Shown: piece by piece, positions 26,094 through 35,100 of the stretch
How the letters are laid out: each line of letters starts with the position of its first letter
Numbering within the stretch: position 1 is the stretch's first letter
Source: Verrucomicrobiaceae bacterium UBA1938
GTDB lineage: Bacteria > Verrucomicrobiota > Verrucomicrobiia > Verrucomicrobiales > Verrucomicrobiaceae
DNA: 64,000 nucleotides
Assembly (NCBI GenBank): GCA_002336895.1
Contig: DDFC01000035.1
Span: 319,741-383,740 of the forward strand
Direction of reading: 5' to 3'
Notes under the pieces: generated by a model
Seen by the model: the letters and a program-made list of their open reading frames with translations, nothing else
Told to the model about the DNA's origin: nothing
Databases searched by the model: none
Made by a program: the position numbers and the translations under genes

Positions 26094-27266
26094 TTATTTG
26101 GGGGAGGATTGCAGCTGGATGAGATTGGCCAGCTCGGCCTCGAGCTCGAGCTTCTGCTTCTTCAACCGGAAGACTTCTTCCATTTGATTCTTTCCCACTG
26201 GTGGAAGTTCCTTGTCCCGCTGATCAAGCAACTTGGCGAGTTCGTCGTGGCGACTCTGAATCCTGGCGACCTCGGCCATCTGGCCAAGACTTCTGGCGTC
26301 CTGAAGCTGCTTGGCAAGAACGGCCAGTTTTTTGATTTCGAGATTGTGCTCAGACCAAGCGCTCAGAGTTTTCATTTTTTGTGTCAGCTGCAGGTCCAGT
26401 TGGTTGATCTCTTTTCCCAGCTGCCTCTCGCTCAGCGAGAAGTGCATGGCTTCCATCCACTCGGCGCAGCGCTGCGGCCAGGCGTTGATGGGCTGCTTGT
26501 TGTCATGCATGCCGAAGCCATGACCGCCCTTGGTAAAGAGGTGGAGCTCGCAGGGGATGCGAAGCTTTTTGTATTCGAGATAGAGCACCGTGGCAGCGAT
26601 GGGGTTCTGGCCATCGTCATGGGCGCAGGCGAGGAACATTGGCGGCGCGTCGTTAGGAACGGTGAAGCCTTCTTTGAGCTTGGTGGGATTCTTGTAGTCC
26701 ACAAAACCACCGCCGTAGATCATTACACCAAAGTCCGGCTGTTCGGTTTTGGTGGCGCGATCACAGCAGATATGAGCCAGCAGATTTCCGCCTGCGCTGA
26801 AGCCGAGCAGACCGACACGCCTTGGGTCCAGATTCCACTCCTTGGAATGCGACCTCACGAGAGCAATGGCGCGGGCGGCATCGGCCACGGGCTTCTCATG
26901 CGGAGCGGCCTCATCCCGTGTGGGCGTGCGGTATTTGAGAAGGATGCCAGTGACGCCGATGCTGTTGAGCCACTCGCAGACCTGAGATCCTTCGTGAATG
27001 GCAGACAGAAAAACAAAACCACCGCCGGGAGCCACGATGACGCTGGTGCCATTGGGCTTTTCCGGGCGATACACGGTGATGGTGGGATCGTGAATATCGG
27101 TGATGGTGCTCTTTCCCGCCTTGGTGCGGATGAAGTCCTCTGTGGCCCTGGAATGGGGCAGCATCTGGCCGGGAGCTCCGTCGGGCCAGAGCTTGAGTTC
27201 CACAGGCTCGGCCGCATGTGTGTACATGCCTGCGGCCAGAAGAATAGGTGTCAGCAAAGATTTCAT
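26094..27266 (-). CDS. Secreted alpha/beta hydrolase with C-terminal coiled coil
   Basis: A 390-residue exported esterase-like protein. After a signal peptide (MKSLLTPILLAAGMYTHA) the fold shows VIVAPGGGF as oxyanion-hole region, nucleophile S157 in GFSAGG, acid D218 in AHDDGQN and H249 in KGGHGFG. This is the BD-FAE/xylan-esterase-like pattern. From about 278 to 388 the sequence turns into a highly charged helix rich in Leu, Lys, Glu and Gln, predicted coiled coil, which the family normally lacks. A tail of this kind could oligomerise the enzyme or tether it to a surface. The gene is divergent from the M14 peptidase across 36 bp. Confidence 0.8.
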   Translation of the reverse strand: MKSLLTPILLAAGMYTHAAEPVELKLWPDGAPGQMLPHSRATEDFIRTKAGKSTITDIHDPTITVYRPEKPNGTSVIVAPGGGFVFLSAIHEGSQVCEWLNSIGVTGILLKYRTPTRDEAAPHEKPVADAARAIALVRSHSKEWNLDPRRVGLLGFSAGGNLLAHICCDRATKTEQPDFGVMIYGGGFVDYKNPTKLKEGFTVPNDAPPMFLACAHDDGQNPIAATVLYLEYKKLRIPCELHLFTKGGHGFGMHDNKQPINAWPQRCAEWMEAMHFSLSERQLGKEINQLDLQLTQKMKTLSAWSEHNLEIKKLAVLAKQLQDARSLGQMAEVARIQSRHDELAKLLDQRDKELPPVGKNQMEEVFRLKKQKLELEAELANLIQLQSSPK

Positions 27267-27302
27267 GAGCGGATCACGCCGATGATACCGTTGTCTGCGC
27301 TT

Positions 27303-28514
27303 ATGATGAAAGCACTTTCTATCCTGCTTCTCGGCACCGTCTTCGCCCACGCAGAGCTGCGGGTGGTCACAGACTTTGAAGGCGGCAATGCCGAGGTGGT
27401 GTCGCTTGACCAGACGGCAGGAAGGCTGCGCATCATGCCCGCACTGCGTGAAGGACGCGGCTGGCCCTGCTGGTGGTTTCTGCGCCTGGAAGGCACCACG
27501 GTGGGACAGGAGATCACGCTGGAGGTGCAGGGGCAGACGAAGCCCTTCCGCCCGGAAACAATACTGGCCTCCTCCTGGTGCCAGCCAGACCAGGCGGTGC
27601 TGAGCCATGACGGCAAGATGTGGCGGCAAACCTCCAAAGCGGAGCGCACGGTGGACAAGGTGGCTGTTTATAGAGTGCAGGCGGAAGGCCCGACACTCTG
27701 GCTGGCCTGGGGGCCGCCCTTTGTGCCCAGCACCGCCGAGACTGTGCTGACCCAGGTGAAAGCCTTGCTAGGGGATGAGGCGGAGCGCTTTGAACTGTCG
27801 AAAACGCGTGATGGCCGCCCGGTGAACGGCATCCGCATCGGCAAAGCCGACGCGGCACGCCATGTGTGGGTGAATGCGCGCCAGCATGCCTGGGAGGCTG
27901 GCGGCGCCTGGGTGGGGCGCGGTTTTGCGGAATGGCTCGCCAGCCCGGAGGCGAAGGCGTTTCGCGCACGCTGCTGCGTGCATTTCATCCCCATCATGGA
28001 CGTGGACAATGTGGCTGTCGGCGCCGGGGGAAAGGAGTCGCTGCCGCAGGATCACAACCGCGACTGGTCAGACGCGCCCTACCATCCTGAAGTGGCGGCG
28101 GCGCAAAAGCACATCGCGGAGATCCAGGCCACGCGTGGGCTGGATGTGTTTCTAGACCTGCACAATCCGGGACCCACGGACCGTGCGCCTTTCTTCTTCG
28201 GCCCGTTTGGCTTTGAGCGGATGACAGGCCAGCAGAGGGACAACTATCAGCGCTGGATGGATCTGGCGGCAGCCCACATCACCGGACCGCTGAAAGTGGA
28301 GCCGAAGTACCGGTATGCCACCTATGTGAAAACAGAGGAGGAGCGTGCACGCATGAGCAGTGGCTGGGCCCGGGCACATGGGGGAGAAGGAACCATCTCA
28401 GTCACGCTGGAAACCGCCTGGAATACGCCCCACAGCACGGCGGAGAATTACATGCTCGTGGGGGCACAGCTGGCCCGTGCGCTGGATGCCTTCCTCAAAG
28501 AGCCCAGACGCTGA
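27303..28514 (+). CDS. Secreted M14-family zinc carboxypeptidase-like protein
   Basis: A 403-residue exported protein with signal peptide MMKALSILLLGTVFAHA, a beta-rich N-terminal domain (about 20-150) and an M14 carboxypeptidase-like domain. Zinc ligands are read as H195 and E198 (RQHAWEAGG) and H287 (DLHNPG). The catalytic glutamate candidate is E370 in VTLETAWN. The arrangement resembles cytosolic-carboxypeptidase-like M14 proteins, which carry a separate N-terminal beta domain. Tandem ATGs occur at 27303 and 27306. The substrate is unknown; peptidoglycan peptides or protein C-termini are possible. Confidence 0.75.
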   Translation: MMKALSILLLGTVFAHAELRVVTDFEGGNAEVVSLDQTAGRLRIMPALREGRGWPCWWFLRLEGTTVGQEITLEVQGQTKPFRPETILASSWCQPDQAVLSHDGKMWRQTSKAERTVDKVAVYRVQAEGPTLWLAWGPPFVPSTAETVLTQVKALLGDEAERFELSKTRDGRPVNGIRIGKADAARHVWVNARQHAWEAGGAWVGRGFAEWLASPEAKAFRARCCVHFIPIMDVDNVAVGAGGKESLPQDHNRDWSDAPYHPEVAAAQKHIAEIQATRGLDVFLDLHNPGPTDRAPFFFGPFGFERMTGQQRDNYQRWMDLAAAHITGPLKVEPKYRYATYVKTEEERARMSSGWARAHGGEGTISVTLETAWNTPHSTAENYMLVGAQLARALDAFLKEPRR

Positions 28515-28599
28515 ATGGGATGACACGGAAGCAAGCGACAGACGGGATTAAAGCACATCCCTGTTGCATCGCGCTCCCGCAGCGTGTTTGAGTCGCCGG

Positions 28600-29550
28600 A
28601 TGCCGTTTTCCCGTTTCCTCCTCGCACTAGCGCTCTGCGTCAGTGTGGCCGCGTGCAAGCGTGAGGAACCCAAAGCAGCGGCAGCCCCGAAAAAGGATGC
28701 GGCGGCCTTTGTAGCCGATGGCGCTGGGGACGGGAGTGTGTGGGTGGTGGACGGGCCCAATGGCGGCCGCCTCTACCTGTGCGGCACGATCCACATCCTG
28801 CGAGAAAAGGACTACCCCCTGGCTCCTGGATACGAGGCAGCCTACATGTACTCCAACAAGCTCGTGCTGGAACTGCCCCCAGGCTCTGCCTCCAACGCGG
28901 AGCTGACCAGCCGGATGTCCCAGCTGGGACTCTACCCTGCTAACACCACCCTGGAATCCAATGTGAGCAAGGAGACCTGGGATGCCGTGAAAAAATGGGC
29001 GTCCAAGCACAACATGGACACCGCCACCCTGAGCCGCTTCCGCCCGTGGTTCCTGGCCCTGATGATCACCTCCATCGAATACGCAGCCTTGGGAGCCAAG
29101 TCTGACAAAGGGGTGGACAGCTACTTTGAGGAGCGCGCACGCAAAGACGGCAAGCCTGCCGAAGGATTGGAAACCGTGGAGTTTCAGATCCAGCTTTTTG
29201 CGGCACTGAGCGAGAAACAGCAGCGCGAACTGCTGGAACAGACGCTGGGGGAAGTCAGCTCGGTGGAGGAAGAGTATGAAAAGATGATCAGGGCGTGGAA
29301 ATACGGCCAGCTGGATGATCTCAAACAGATGCTCTTCCGCGAGGCGGAAAAGTATCCTGACCTGATGGACATCTTTCTCATCAACCGCAATCTAGCCTGG
29401 ATGGACCGCCTGGAGCAAATGCTCAAAAAGGGTGAGAAAGCAATGGTGCTGGTGGGCACCGGGCATTTCACCTCTGACAGCGGCCTGATCGAGCTGCTGC
29501 GCAAGCGAGGCTACCGCGTACGCCATTACCGGGAAGTGACGGACTTCTAA
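28600..29550 (+). CDS. TraB/GumN-family (TIKI-like) lipoprotein
   Basis: A 316-residue predicted lipoprotein: the ATG at 28600 begins a hydrophobic leader ending in the lipobox VAAC followed by KREE. The TraB/GumN fold, related to TIKI metalloproteases, is shown by LCGTIHIL near the start, ARKDGKPAEGLETVEFQ in the middle and VLVGTGHF near the C-terminus. The two GTxH motifs supply putative metal or catalytic residues. Function in bacteria is unknown; a protease role is suspected. A TTG at 28564 is in frame but would spoil the signal sequence. The next gene is convergent after nine bases. Confidence 0.8.
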   Translation: MPFSRFLLALALCVSVAACKREEPKAAAAPKKDAAAFVADGAGDGSVWVVDGPNGGRLYLCGTIHILREKDYPLAPGYEAAYMYSNKLVLELPPGSASNAELTSRMSQLGLYPANTTLESNVSKETWDAVKKWASKHNMDTATLSRFRPWFLALMITSIEYAALGAKSDKGVDSYFEERARKDGKPAEGLETVEFQIQLFAALSEKQQRELLEQTLGEVSSVEEEYEKMIRAWKYGQLDDLKQMLFREAEKYPDLMDIFLINRNLAWMDRLEQMLKKGEKAMVLVGTGHFTSDSGLIELLRKRGYRVRHYREVTDF

Positions 29551-29559
29551 GCCCACACC

Positions 29560-30531
29560 TCACACCAGCCGCAGCCGGGTGAGGTCCTGAGTGTCCACCA
29601 TGCCCACGGGTTTGCCGGAGTCGTCCACCACAACGATGTCATCTACACGGTTTTTTTCGAGCGTGGCCAGAACCTCCGCCGCAAGCCGGCTGGCCTGAAT
29701 GCTCACCGGCCGCGGGGTCATGAACTCACGCACCGGCAGGTCTGCGATGGCGTTGTTTTTCTGGAATGCGCGCACGAAATCCCCATGCGTGAACACCCCA
29801 GCCAGTGTGCCGTCGGCGTGTGCCACGATGGCAGCCCCGCTGCGAGCGCGGGTCATGGCCTGAAGAGCCTCCCGCACCGTCGTTTCAGGCTGGATGACGG
29901 CAAGCTGCTCGCCACTGCGCATGACATCGCTCACGCGCGTGAGCAGCGCACGCCCCAGAGAGCCTCCTGGATGAAGCCGGGCAAAGTCCTCAGACTGAAA
30001 GCCGCGCGCCTCCAGCAGGGCCATGGCCAGGGCATCGCACAGCACCAGCATGGTGGTGGTACTGGAGGTGGGGGCCAGATTCAGCGGGCAGGCCTCCTGA
30101 GTGACGTGGACGTCCAGTACCACGTCCGCATTTCGGGCCAGGGTGGACTGTGCACCGCCAGTGATGGCGATGACAGGGATGCCGAACCGCTTCAGATGCG
30201 GCAGCAGATCCAGCAGCTCTGAGGTTTCCCCGCTGTAGCTGAGCATGATGGCCAGATCGCCCGGATCCACGACCCCGAGGTCGCCGTGCAGGGCGTCTCC
30301 CACATTGAGCAGGACCGTGGTGGCCCCGGTGCTGTTCAGGGTGGCGGACAGCTTGTGGCCGATGCTGCCACTCTTTCCCACACCGCAGACGATGACCTTG
30401 CCTTTTTGGCGGACAGTCGCCAGCATCAGTTCGATGGCCCGGGCGAAGGATTCATCGACTCGTGCATGCAGCCGCTGCAGCTCTTCAATTTCCAGCTGGA
30501 TGACTCGGCGGGCTTTTTCGGGGTAATTCAT
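29560..30531 (-). CDS. KpsF/GutQ-family arabinose-5-phosphate isomerase (KdsD-like)
   Basis: Converts ribulose 5-phosphate to arabinose 5-phosphate, precursor of Kdo in LPS. An SIS domain (about 30-170) carries VCGVGKSGSIGHKLSATLNSTG and SYSGETSELL, and HPGGSLGRALL links it to two CBS domains (about 205-323). Length is 323 residues, as for KdsD. CBS domains may give feedback control by CMP-Kdo, known for some homologues. In the context of lpxA, lptD and an LptF/G gene in this window it supports a Kdo-containing LPS. Confidence 0.88.
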   Translation of the reverse strand: MNYPEKARRVIQLEIEELQRLHARVDESFARAIELMLATVRQKGKVIVCGVGKSGSIGHKLSATLNSTGATTVLLNVGDALHGDLGVVDPGDLAIMLSYSGETSELLDLLPHLKRFGIPVIAITGGAQSTLARNADVVLDVHVTQEACPLNLAPTSSTTTMLVLCDALAMALLEARGFQSEDFARLHPGGSLGRALLTRVSDVMRSGEQLAVIQPETTVREALQAMTRARSGAAIVAHADGTLAGVFTHGDFVRAFQKNNAIADLPVREFMTPRPVSIQASRLAAEVLATLEKNRVDDIVVVDDSGKPVGMVDTQDLTRLRLV

Positions 30532-30576
30532 GGACGTGAAACTTTAGGCAGAGAGTCAGATGCGGCAACCAAGTGC

Positions 30577-30605
30577 TTGAGTGCGGACGGTTTCCCAGCC
30601 ATGAT
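30577..30605 (+). promoter_or_regulatory. Possible sigma-70 promoter for the unknown anchored protein
   Basis: TTGAGT at 30577 and CATGAT at 30600 are separated by 17 bases, each matching four of six consensus positions, and lie 34 bp before the ATG at 30639. Found by eye; chance occurrence is quite possible. Confidence 0.25.
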
Positions 30606-30638
30606 AAGAGGCAATTCCTCTGAATTGATCTTCATTCC

Positions 30639-31658
30639 ATGCCCTCAGGTTCCATCGGCTCTCATCGCGCCTTCATGGGTGTAAGCATCACGCTGTGCGT
30701 CATCCTGTCTCTATCCCTCTATGTGGGATGGAAGTGGTACTTTGACAGCCTCGTCAGCAGGACCACACTGATAGAGCTAGCCAAAAAAGCCGAGAAGCGC
30801 GTTCAGGATCTGGAAAATCTAGGCATCAAGGTTGAGGCAGCGCACAGTGATCCCATTTCTTCCGCGCCGCTCAAAATCATGGCAGGCAATGCCGAAAGCC
30901 CAAGTGCTGCACCCCCATCCCAAACCAGCCAAACTCCTGCCACACTGCCACCGGAGACCGCATATCCAGCAGACTCCATCATCAAGGAGCTGCCCCTGCT
31001 AGAGTCCAGCGACGAAGTCGTGCAGGCGCTGACGCTGCTTGATCAATACTGGAAAACCACCTCCTGGAAAGAGAGAGTGCCCATGGTAGCCCATGCTGAC
31101 AGGGTCAGCCCCCTGATGAAGGATTATTATGAAACCCAGGGAGGCAAAGACCCTTCACCTGGAAATCTGATGAGCAAGGCGCGCTACCAGATCGACGGCA
31201 CTGAAATCCTGTATTTCAGCTACAGCAGCAGCCGCCCCACAGGTTCATTGGAAATCGCCATGTTACGCGATGGACCAGGAGGGAGATTTCTGATCGACTG
31301 GGAAAGCCTGTCAGGCTACAGCGAGATGTCGTTTCAAGAATTCCGCACACAGCGCTCCTCGAAGCCAGTGACCATGCGAGCCTATGTGCGGTTGTTTGAC
31401 TATTACAATTTTGAATTCTCCGATGCCAAACGCTATCTTTGCATCAAGCTGATATCGGAGAGTGGCGAAAGCTCCATCTATGCCTACTGCGAACGAGGAA
31501 CAAAGCTTTCAAGATGGCTCGAAGCAGATCTGGCCACCACAGGGCCAACGGGCTTCAAGGGTTACATCATGAAACTGTCTTTCCCCCTGGGAGCGCAGTC
31601 GAACCAGTGTGTGCAACTAGAGCAGGTAGTGGCCCAGCGCTGGCTCAAGCTTCCGTGA
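30639..31658 (+). CDS. Unknown protein with N-terminal membrane anchor
   Basis: Not recognised. The 339 residues begin with a single hydrophobic segment (MGVSITLCVILSLSLYVGW, about 13-31), then a short charged helix that may be a coiled coil (about 40-68), a Pro/Ser/Ala/Thr-rich linker (about 85-115) and a C-terminal soluble domain (about 120-339) with YQIDGTEILYFSYSS, RFLIDWESLSGYSEM and FKGYIMKLSFP. The layout suggests a bitopic protein with its domain outside the membrane. Base composition is somewhat less GC-rich than its neighbours. It stands alone between the KdsD-like gene and the ferredoxin gene. Confidence 0.7.
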   Translation: MPSGSIGSHRAFMGVSITLCVILSLSLYVGWKWYFDSLVSRTTLIELAKKAEKRVQDLENLGIKVEAAHSDPISSAPLKIMAGNAESPSAAPPSQTSQTPATLPPETAYPADSIIKELPLLESSDEVVQALTLLDQYWKTTSWKERVPMVAHADRVSPLMKDYYETQGGKDPSPGNLMSKARYQIDGTEILYFSYSSSRPTGSLEIAMLRDGPGGRFLIDWESLSGYSEMSFQEFRTQRSSKPVTMRAYVRLFDYYNFEFSDAKRYLCIKLISESGESSIYAYCERGTKLSRWLEADLATTGPTGFKGYIMKLSFPLGAQSNQCVQLEQVVAQRWLKLP

Positions 31659-31702
31659 AGGAACCCAGACGCAACACAGCAAAGTGAACTCGCTGCGGTG
31701 TT

Positions 31703-31936
31703 TTACTCGCCGTCGCGACCGATAGCTTCCACGGGGCAGCCTGTCAGGGCTTCCTCACAAAGAGCGCGCTCTTCGTCGGATTCAGGCTGCTTGTAGAGGT
31801 AGGAATGTCCACCGTCGTCGTCACGCTTGAAGTTGGCAGGAGCCGTTTCGCGGCAAAGGTCACAGTCAATGCACTGGTCATCAACGTAGTAAGGACCTGA
31901 AACGTTCTGAGAGTATTTGTTTGCTGCGTCTGCCAT
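31703..31936 (-). CDS. Single-cluster ferredoxin
   Basis: A 77-residue electron carrier with one [4Fe-4S] cluster: CIDCDLC supplies three cysteines and GCPVEAI the fourth. The second cluster pattern of classical 2[4Fe-4S] ferredoxins is absent; the middle holds an acidic region (KRDDDGGHSYLY). The ATG at 31936 (MADAANKY) is chosen over 31963, which adds nine residues. The protein is acidic, as usual. No obvious redox partner is adjacent. Confidence 0.9.
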   Translation of the reverse strand: MADAANKYSQNVSGPYYVDDQCIDCDLCRETAPANFKRDDDGGHSYLYKQPESDEERALCEEALTGCPVEAIGRDGE

Positions 31937-32068
31937 GGGATCTGTGATGTGAGGGGTAATCACATTAGTTCCCGGCCCCCGGCTTTCAAACGGTTTTTTG
32001 CCCTCCCACGCCCTTCCCCATGCCCGTGCAATTGACGGAGTCTTTACAATAAAAGCTGGCTTTAAGCG

Positions 32069-32085
32069 TGATGCTCAACGCATCA
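32069..32085 (+). promoter_or_regulatory. Small hairpin in the leader of the giant gene
   Basis: TGATGC and GCATCA arms (6 bp) with a TCAAC loop end 11 bases before the AGGA ribosome site of the gene at 32108. It may be a 5' leader hairpin; chance is also possible. Confidence 0.25.
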
Positions 32086-32096
32086 TCCATTGAAAC

Positions 32097-32100
32097 AGGA
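32097..32100 (+). promoter_or_regulatory. Ribosome binding site deciding the start of the giant gene
   Basis: AGGA lies seven bases before ATG 32108, which opens a signal peptide. An in-frame TTG at 32090 would be upstream of this site. Clear Shine-Dalgarno sequences are uncommon in this window, so this one is useful for start choice. Confidence 0.6.
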
Positions 32101-32107
32101 ACCAACC

Positions 32108-35100
32108 ATGAAATCACTCGCGTTCGCCTTCTTGCTGCCATTGGCAGCACATGCAGACAACGAAATCGGCTTCATCGAGCGTTTTGCCCTCGCCGCCGAC
32201 CGTGAAAAAGCCCTCAGCGAGCTCGTTCCGGGCTCGGAGGAGTACTATTTTTTTCACGCCCTCCATTACCAAAACGTCCGGGACACCGGGAAGCTCAACC
32301 AGATCCTGAACCAATGGCGAGAGCGAGTGCCCGATGAAAACGAGGCACGGCGAATCATCCTGAACCGAGAGGCGATCCTGGACTATGAGCGCGACCCGCA
32401 AGCTACGCTGAAATACCTGACCGAGCGTCTCCACATCCGACATGACCACCAGCGTGAGATGCGCGACCAGAAGCCCGACCTGCCCACGAAGCTGGATCAA
32501 GCCCGGATAGGCCGTGATATCTTCCAGCGTGATACCCTGGAGCATGACCGCAGTCTGGGCTCCTTGAGCCAGGATGCCCTGGCCGCCCTAATTCGCGATC
32601 AAGTGCCTCTCTCACGCGATCAGCGACGCAATGTGCTCAGCAGACTCCAGAGGCCGGATGTGCCCAATCTTTTGCAGGCCATCATCGCCGACCTGCAGGC
32701 GGACAAAGCCCGCACCTTTGGCTCGCTGCCAATCCATAGGGCTCTGCTGCCAGAACAGCTGGACGAACTGCTGAAGACCTTTCCCCACTGGCTGGGGCAG
32801 CAGGCCTTTGTGTACACCCGCCTGCGCAAAATGGCACCCTCCGCCGATGTGAATCTGGAATATGACGATGCCGAGCGCGAGGCCTGGCTGGAGCGCGTGT
32901 GGGCCTTTGCCCAAAAGCTGCCGCCCTCCCAAAACACGGTCAAGGCACGCATCTTGTACCAGCGTCTGGATCATGACCGCAAGAAGGGCGTGTATGACCG
33001 CGCACTCCTCAGCGAGTACCTCAAGCTGCCGCGCCAGCTGGACTACATCAACTACACCTACATCAAAGACACCAAACCTGGCGAACTCTGCGCCCTCAAT
33101 GCCGATCTGGGCGAGGCGCTGCTGATCTCCCCTCCCCTGACTACGGATGAGCCGCTGGTTCGGGAGTACTTCCTTCACTTCTTCGCAGCCGAGGTGAAAG
33201 CGGATGCAGACCCCAATGAGGTGCTGGCGCAGTGGACGACCTACATTGCGGAAGAGTGGCTCACACCCGTGCTGGCCGAGGCCCTCATCACCCAGGGCAT
33301 TGGCAACCCCGAACGCTGGGCGGCTTTGCTCACCCCCGCTGAATTTCAAACACTGAAGGAGCGTGTGGACATTGAGTTTCCGGCCACCAAGAAGCCTCAG
33401 TTTGCCCCTGGCGACGACATCCAGTTTGATGTGACTGTCAAAAACACGCCCAAACTGATCGTGAAGATTTTCGAGCTGAACACTCTGAACTTTTTCCAGA
33501 CCCAGCAACGCCAGCTCAACACTGACCTGAATCTGGACGGGCTGGTAGCCAACAGTGAGGAGACGCACACCTTTGAGGGCGGCCCCTTTCTGCGAAAGCG
33601 GCAGACCTTCAAGTTTCCGGCGCTCAAGGGCAAACGCGGAGCGTGGATCATCGAGTTCATCGGCGGCAGCCGCAGCAGCCGTGCCCTCATCCGCAGCGGG
33701 GAGTACCACCTCCTGCAGCAAACCGGCCCCGCCGGAGACCTGATCCTGGTGCTGGATGAAAAGAACCAGCCGGTCAACGATGCCGTGGCGTGGTTTGAAG
33801 GACGCAAGCTGACGCGCCATGAAAAGCTAGGGCGCATTGTCATTCCATTCACCAGTCAGCCCGGGAGCAAAAGCCTCATCGTTGGGGACTCTGCGGGCAC
33901 CTTTGCCACGCTCAGCTCCTTCACCCATCATGCTGAGAATTATGAACTGGATGCTCAATTTCACATCGAGCGCGAGCAGCTTCTCGCGCGACGTGAAGCC
34001 ACCCTGGCCGTGCGAACCAGTCTGATGCTGGGGGAGGCGCTTCTTTCACCTGAAATGCTCATCGAGCCAAAGCTCAGCATCACGAGCACCACACATGACG
34101 GCATTTCCACCACACGTGAAGTCAAAGGACTCAAACTCAAGGCTGACAGCGTCTTTACACACACGCTGACCGTCCCCGAAAGGCTGGCCTCTCTCAGCGC
34201 CACCTTCAGCGCCAAGATCGAGGCCGTGAGTGAAGGCGGCATCAAAAAAGACCTGAGCGCCAGCCACACCTGGACATTGAATGGCATCGACAAGACTGAT
34301 GCAGTGAATGACGGGAACCTGAGCACCTTTGACGGGCAGCGAATCTTTGAACTCCTGGGTAAAAACGGCGAGCCCGTGCCAGACCAGCAGGTGGTTTTCA
34401 CTTTCAAACACCACGGATTCAGCCGCCCTCAAATAATACCGCTGAGCACAGATGCCAAAGGCCGCGTGCAATTGGGACGACTGGCAGGCATTGAGTCCGT
34501 CGCAGCCAAGATCCCGAATGGACGCGAGACCGTCTGGCCTTTGCATGATGTGGAGTTCACTGCTACCTCTGTCATTCATGCCAAGGAAAGCGAAGTGATC
34601 AGAGTCCCGATCAAGGATGCGGCACAGCACACCTCGCTGCTCGCACAAAGCTCCGGCACCTTTACCGCGGATCTCTCCGCACATCTCAAAACCGAAAGTG
34701 GCTTTCTGACCATCGAAGGTCTCAAACCAGGAGATTACTCTTTGAAGGCAGGTGATCGGCTGACCACTTTGAAAGTAGCGCATGGAGACAGCATGGGAGG
34801 CTGGGTGCTGGGCGGGCACAGGCAGCTGGAACTAAGAGGCAACAACCCACTGCACATCTCCAGTGTGGAAAGCGGCAAAGAGTTTATCACTGTCAAACTC
34901 GCCAACAGCAGCCCGTTTGCGCGTGTGCACTTTGCGGCATCGCGCTTTGAGCCGGGCGGCGGCATCTATGATGGACTGGGCGGCTTCAAGCGCTTTGGTG
35001 CAGCCTCAGCAACACAGGCGCGAAACCCGAACCTCTATTCCGCCGGGCGTGAGATCGGAGATGAGTACCGCTACATCCTGGAGCGGCGCCACGCGAAGAT

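Noticed and set aside
32032..32060. A sigma-70 promoter using TTGACG at 32032 for the giant gene
   Set aside because: No acceptable -10 box occurs 16-18 bases downstream.
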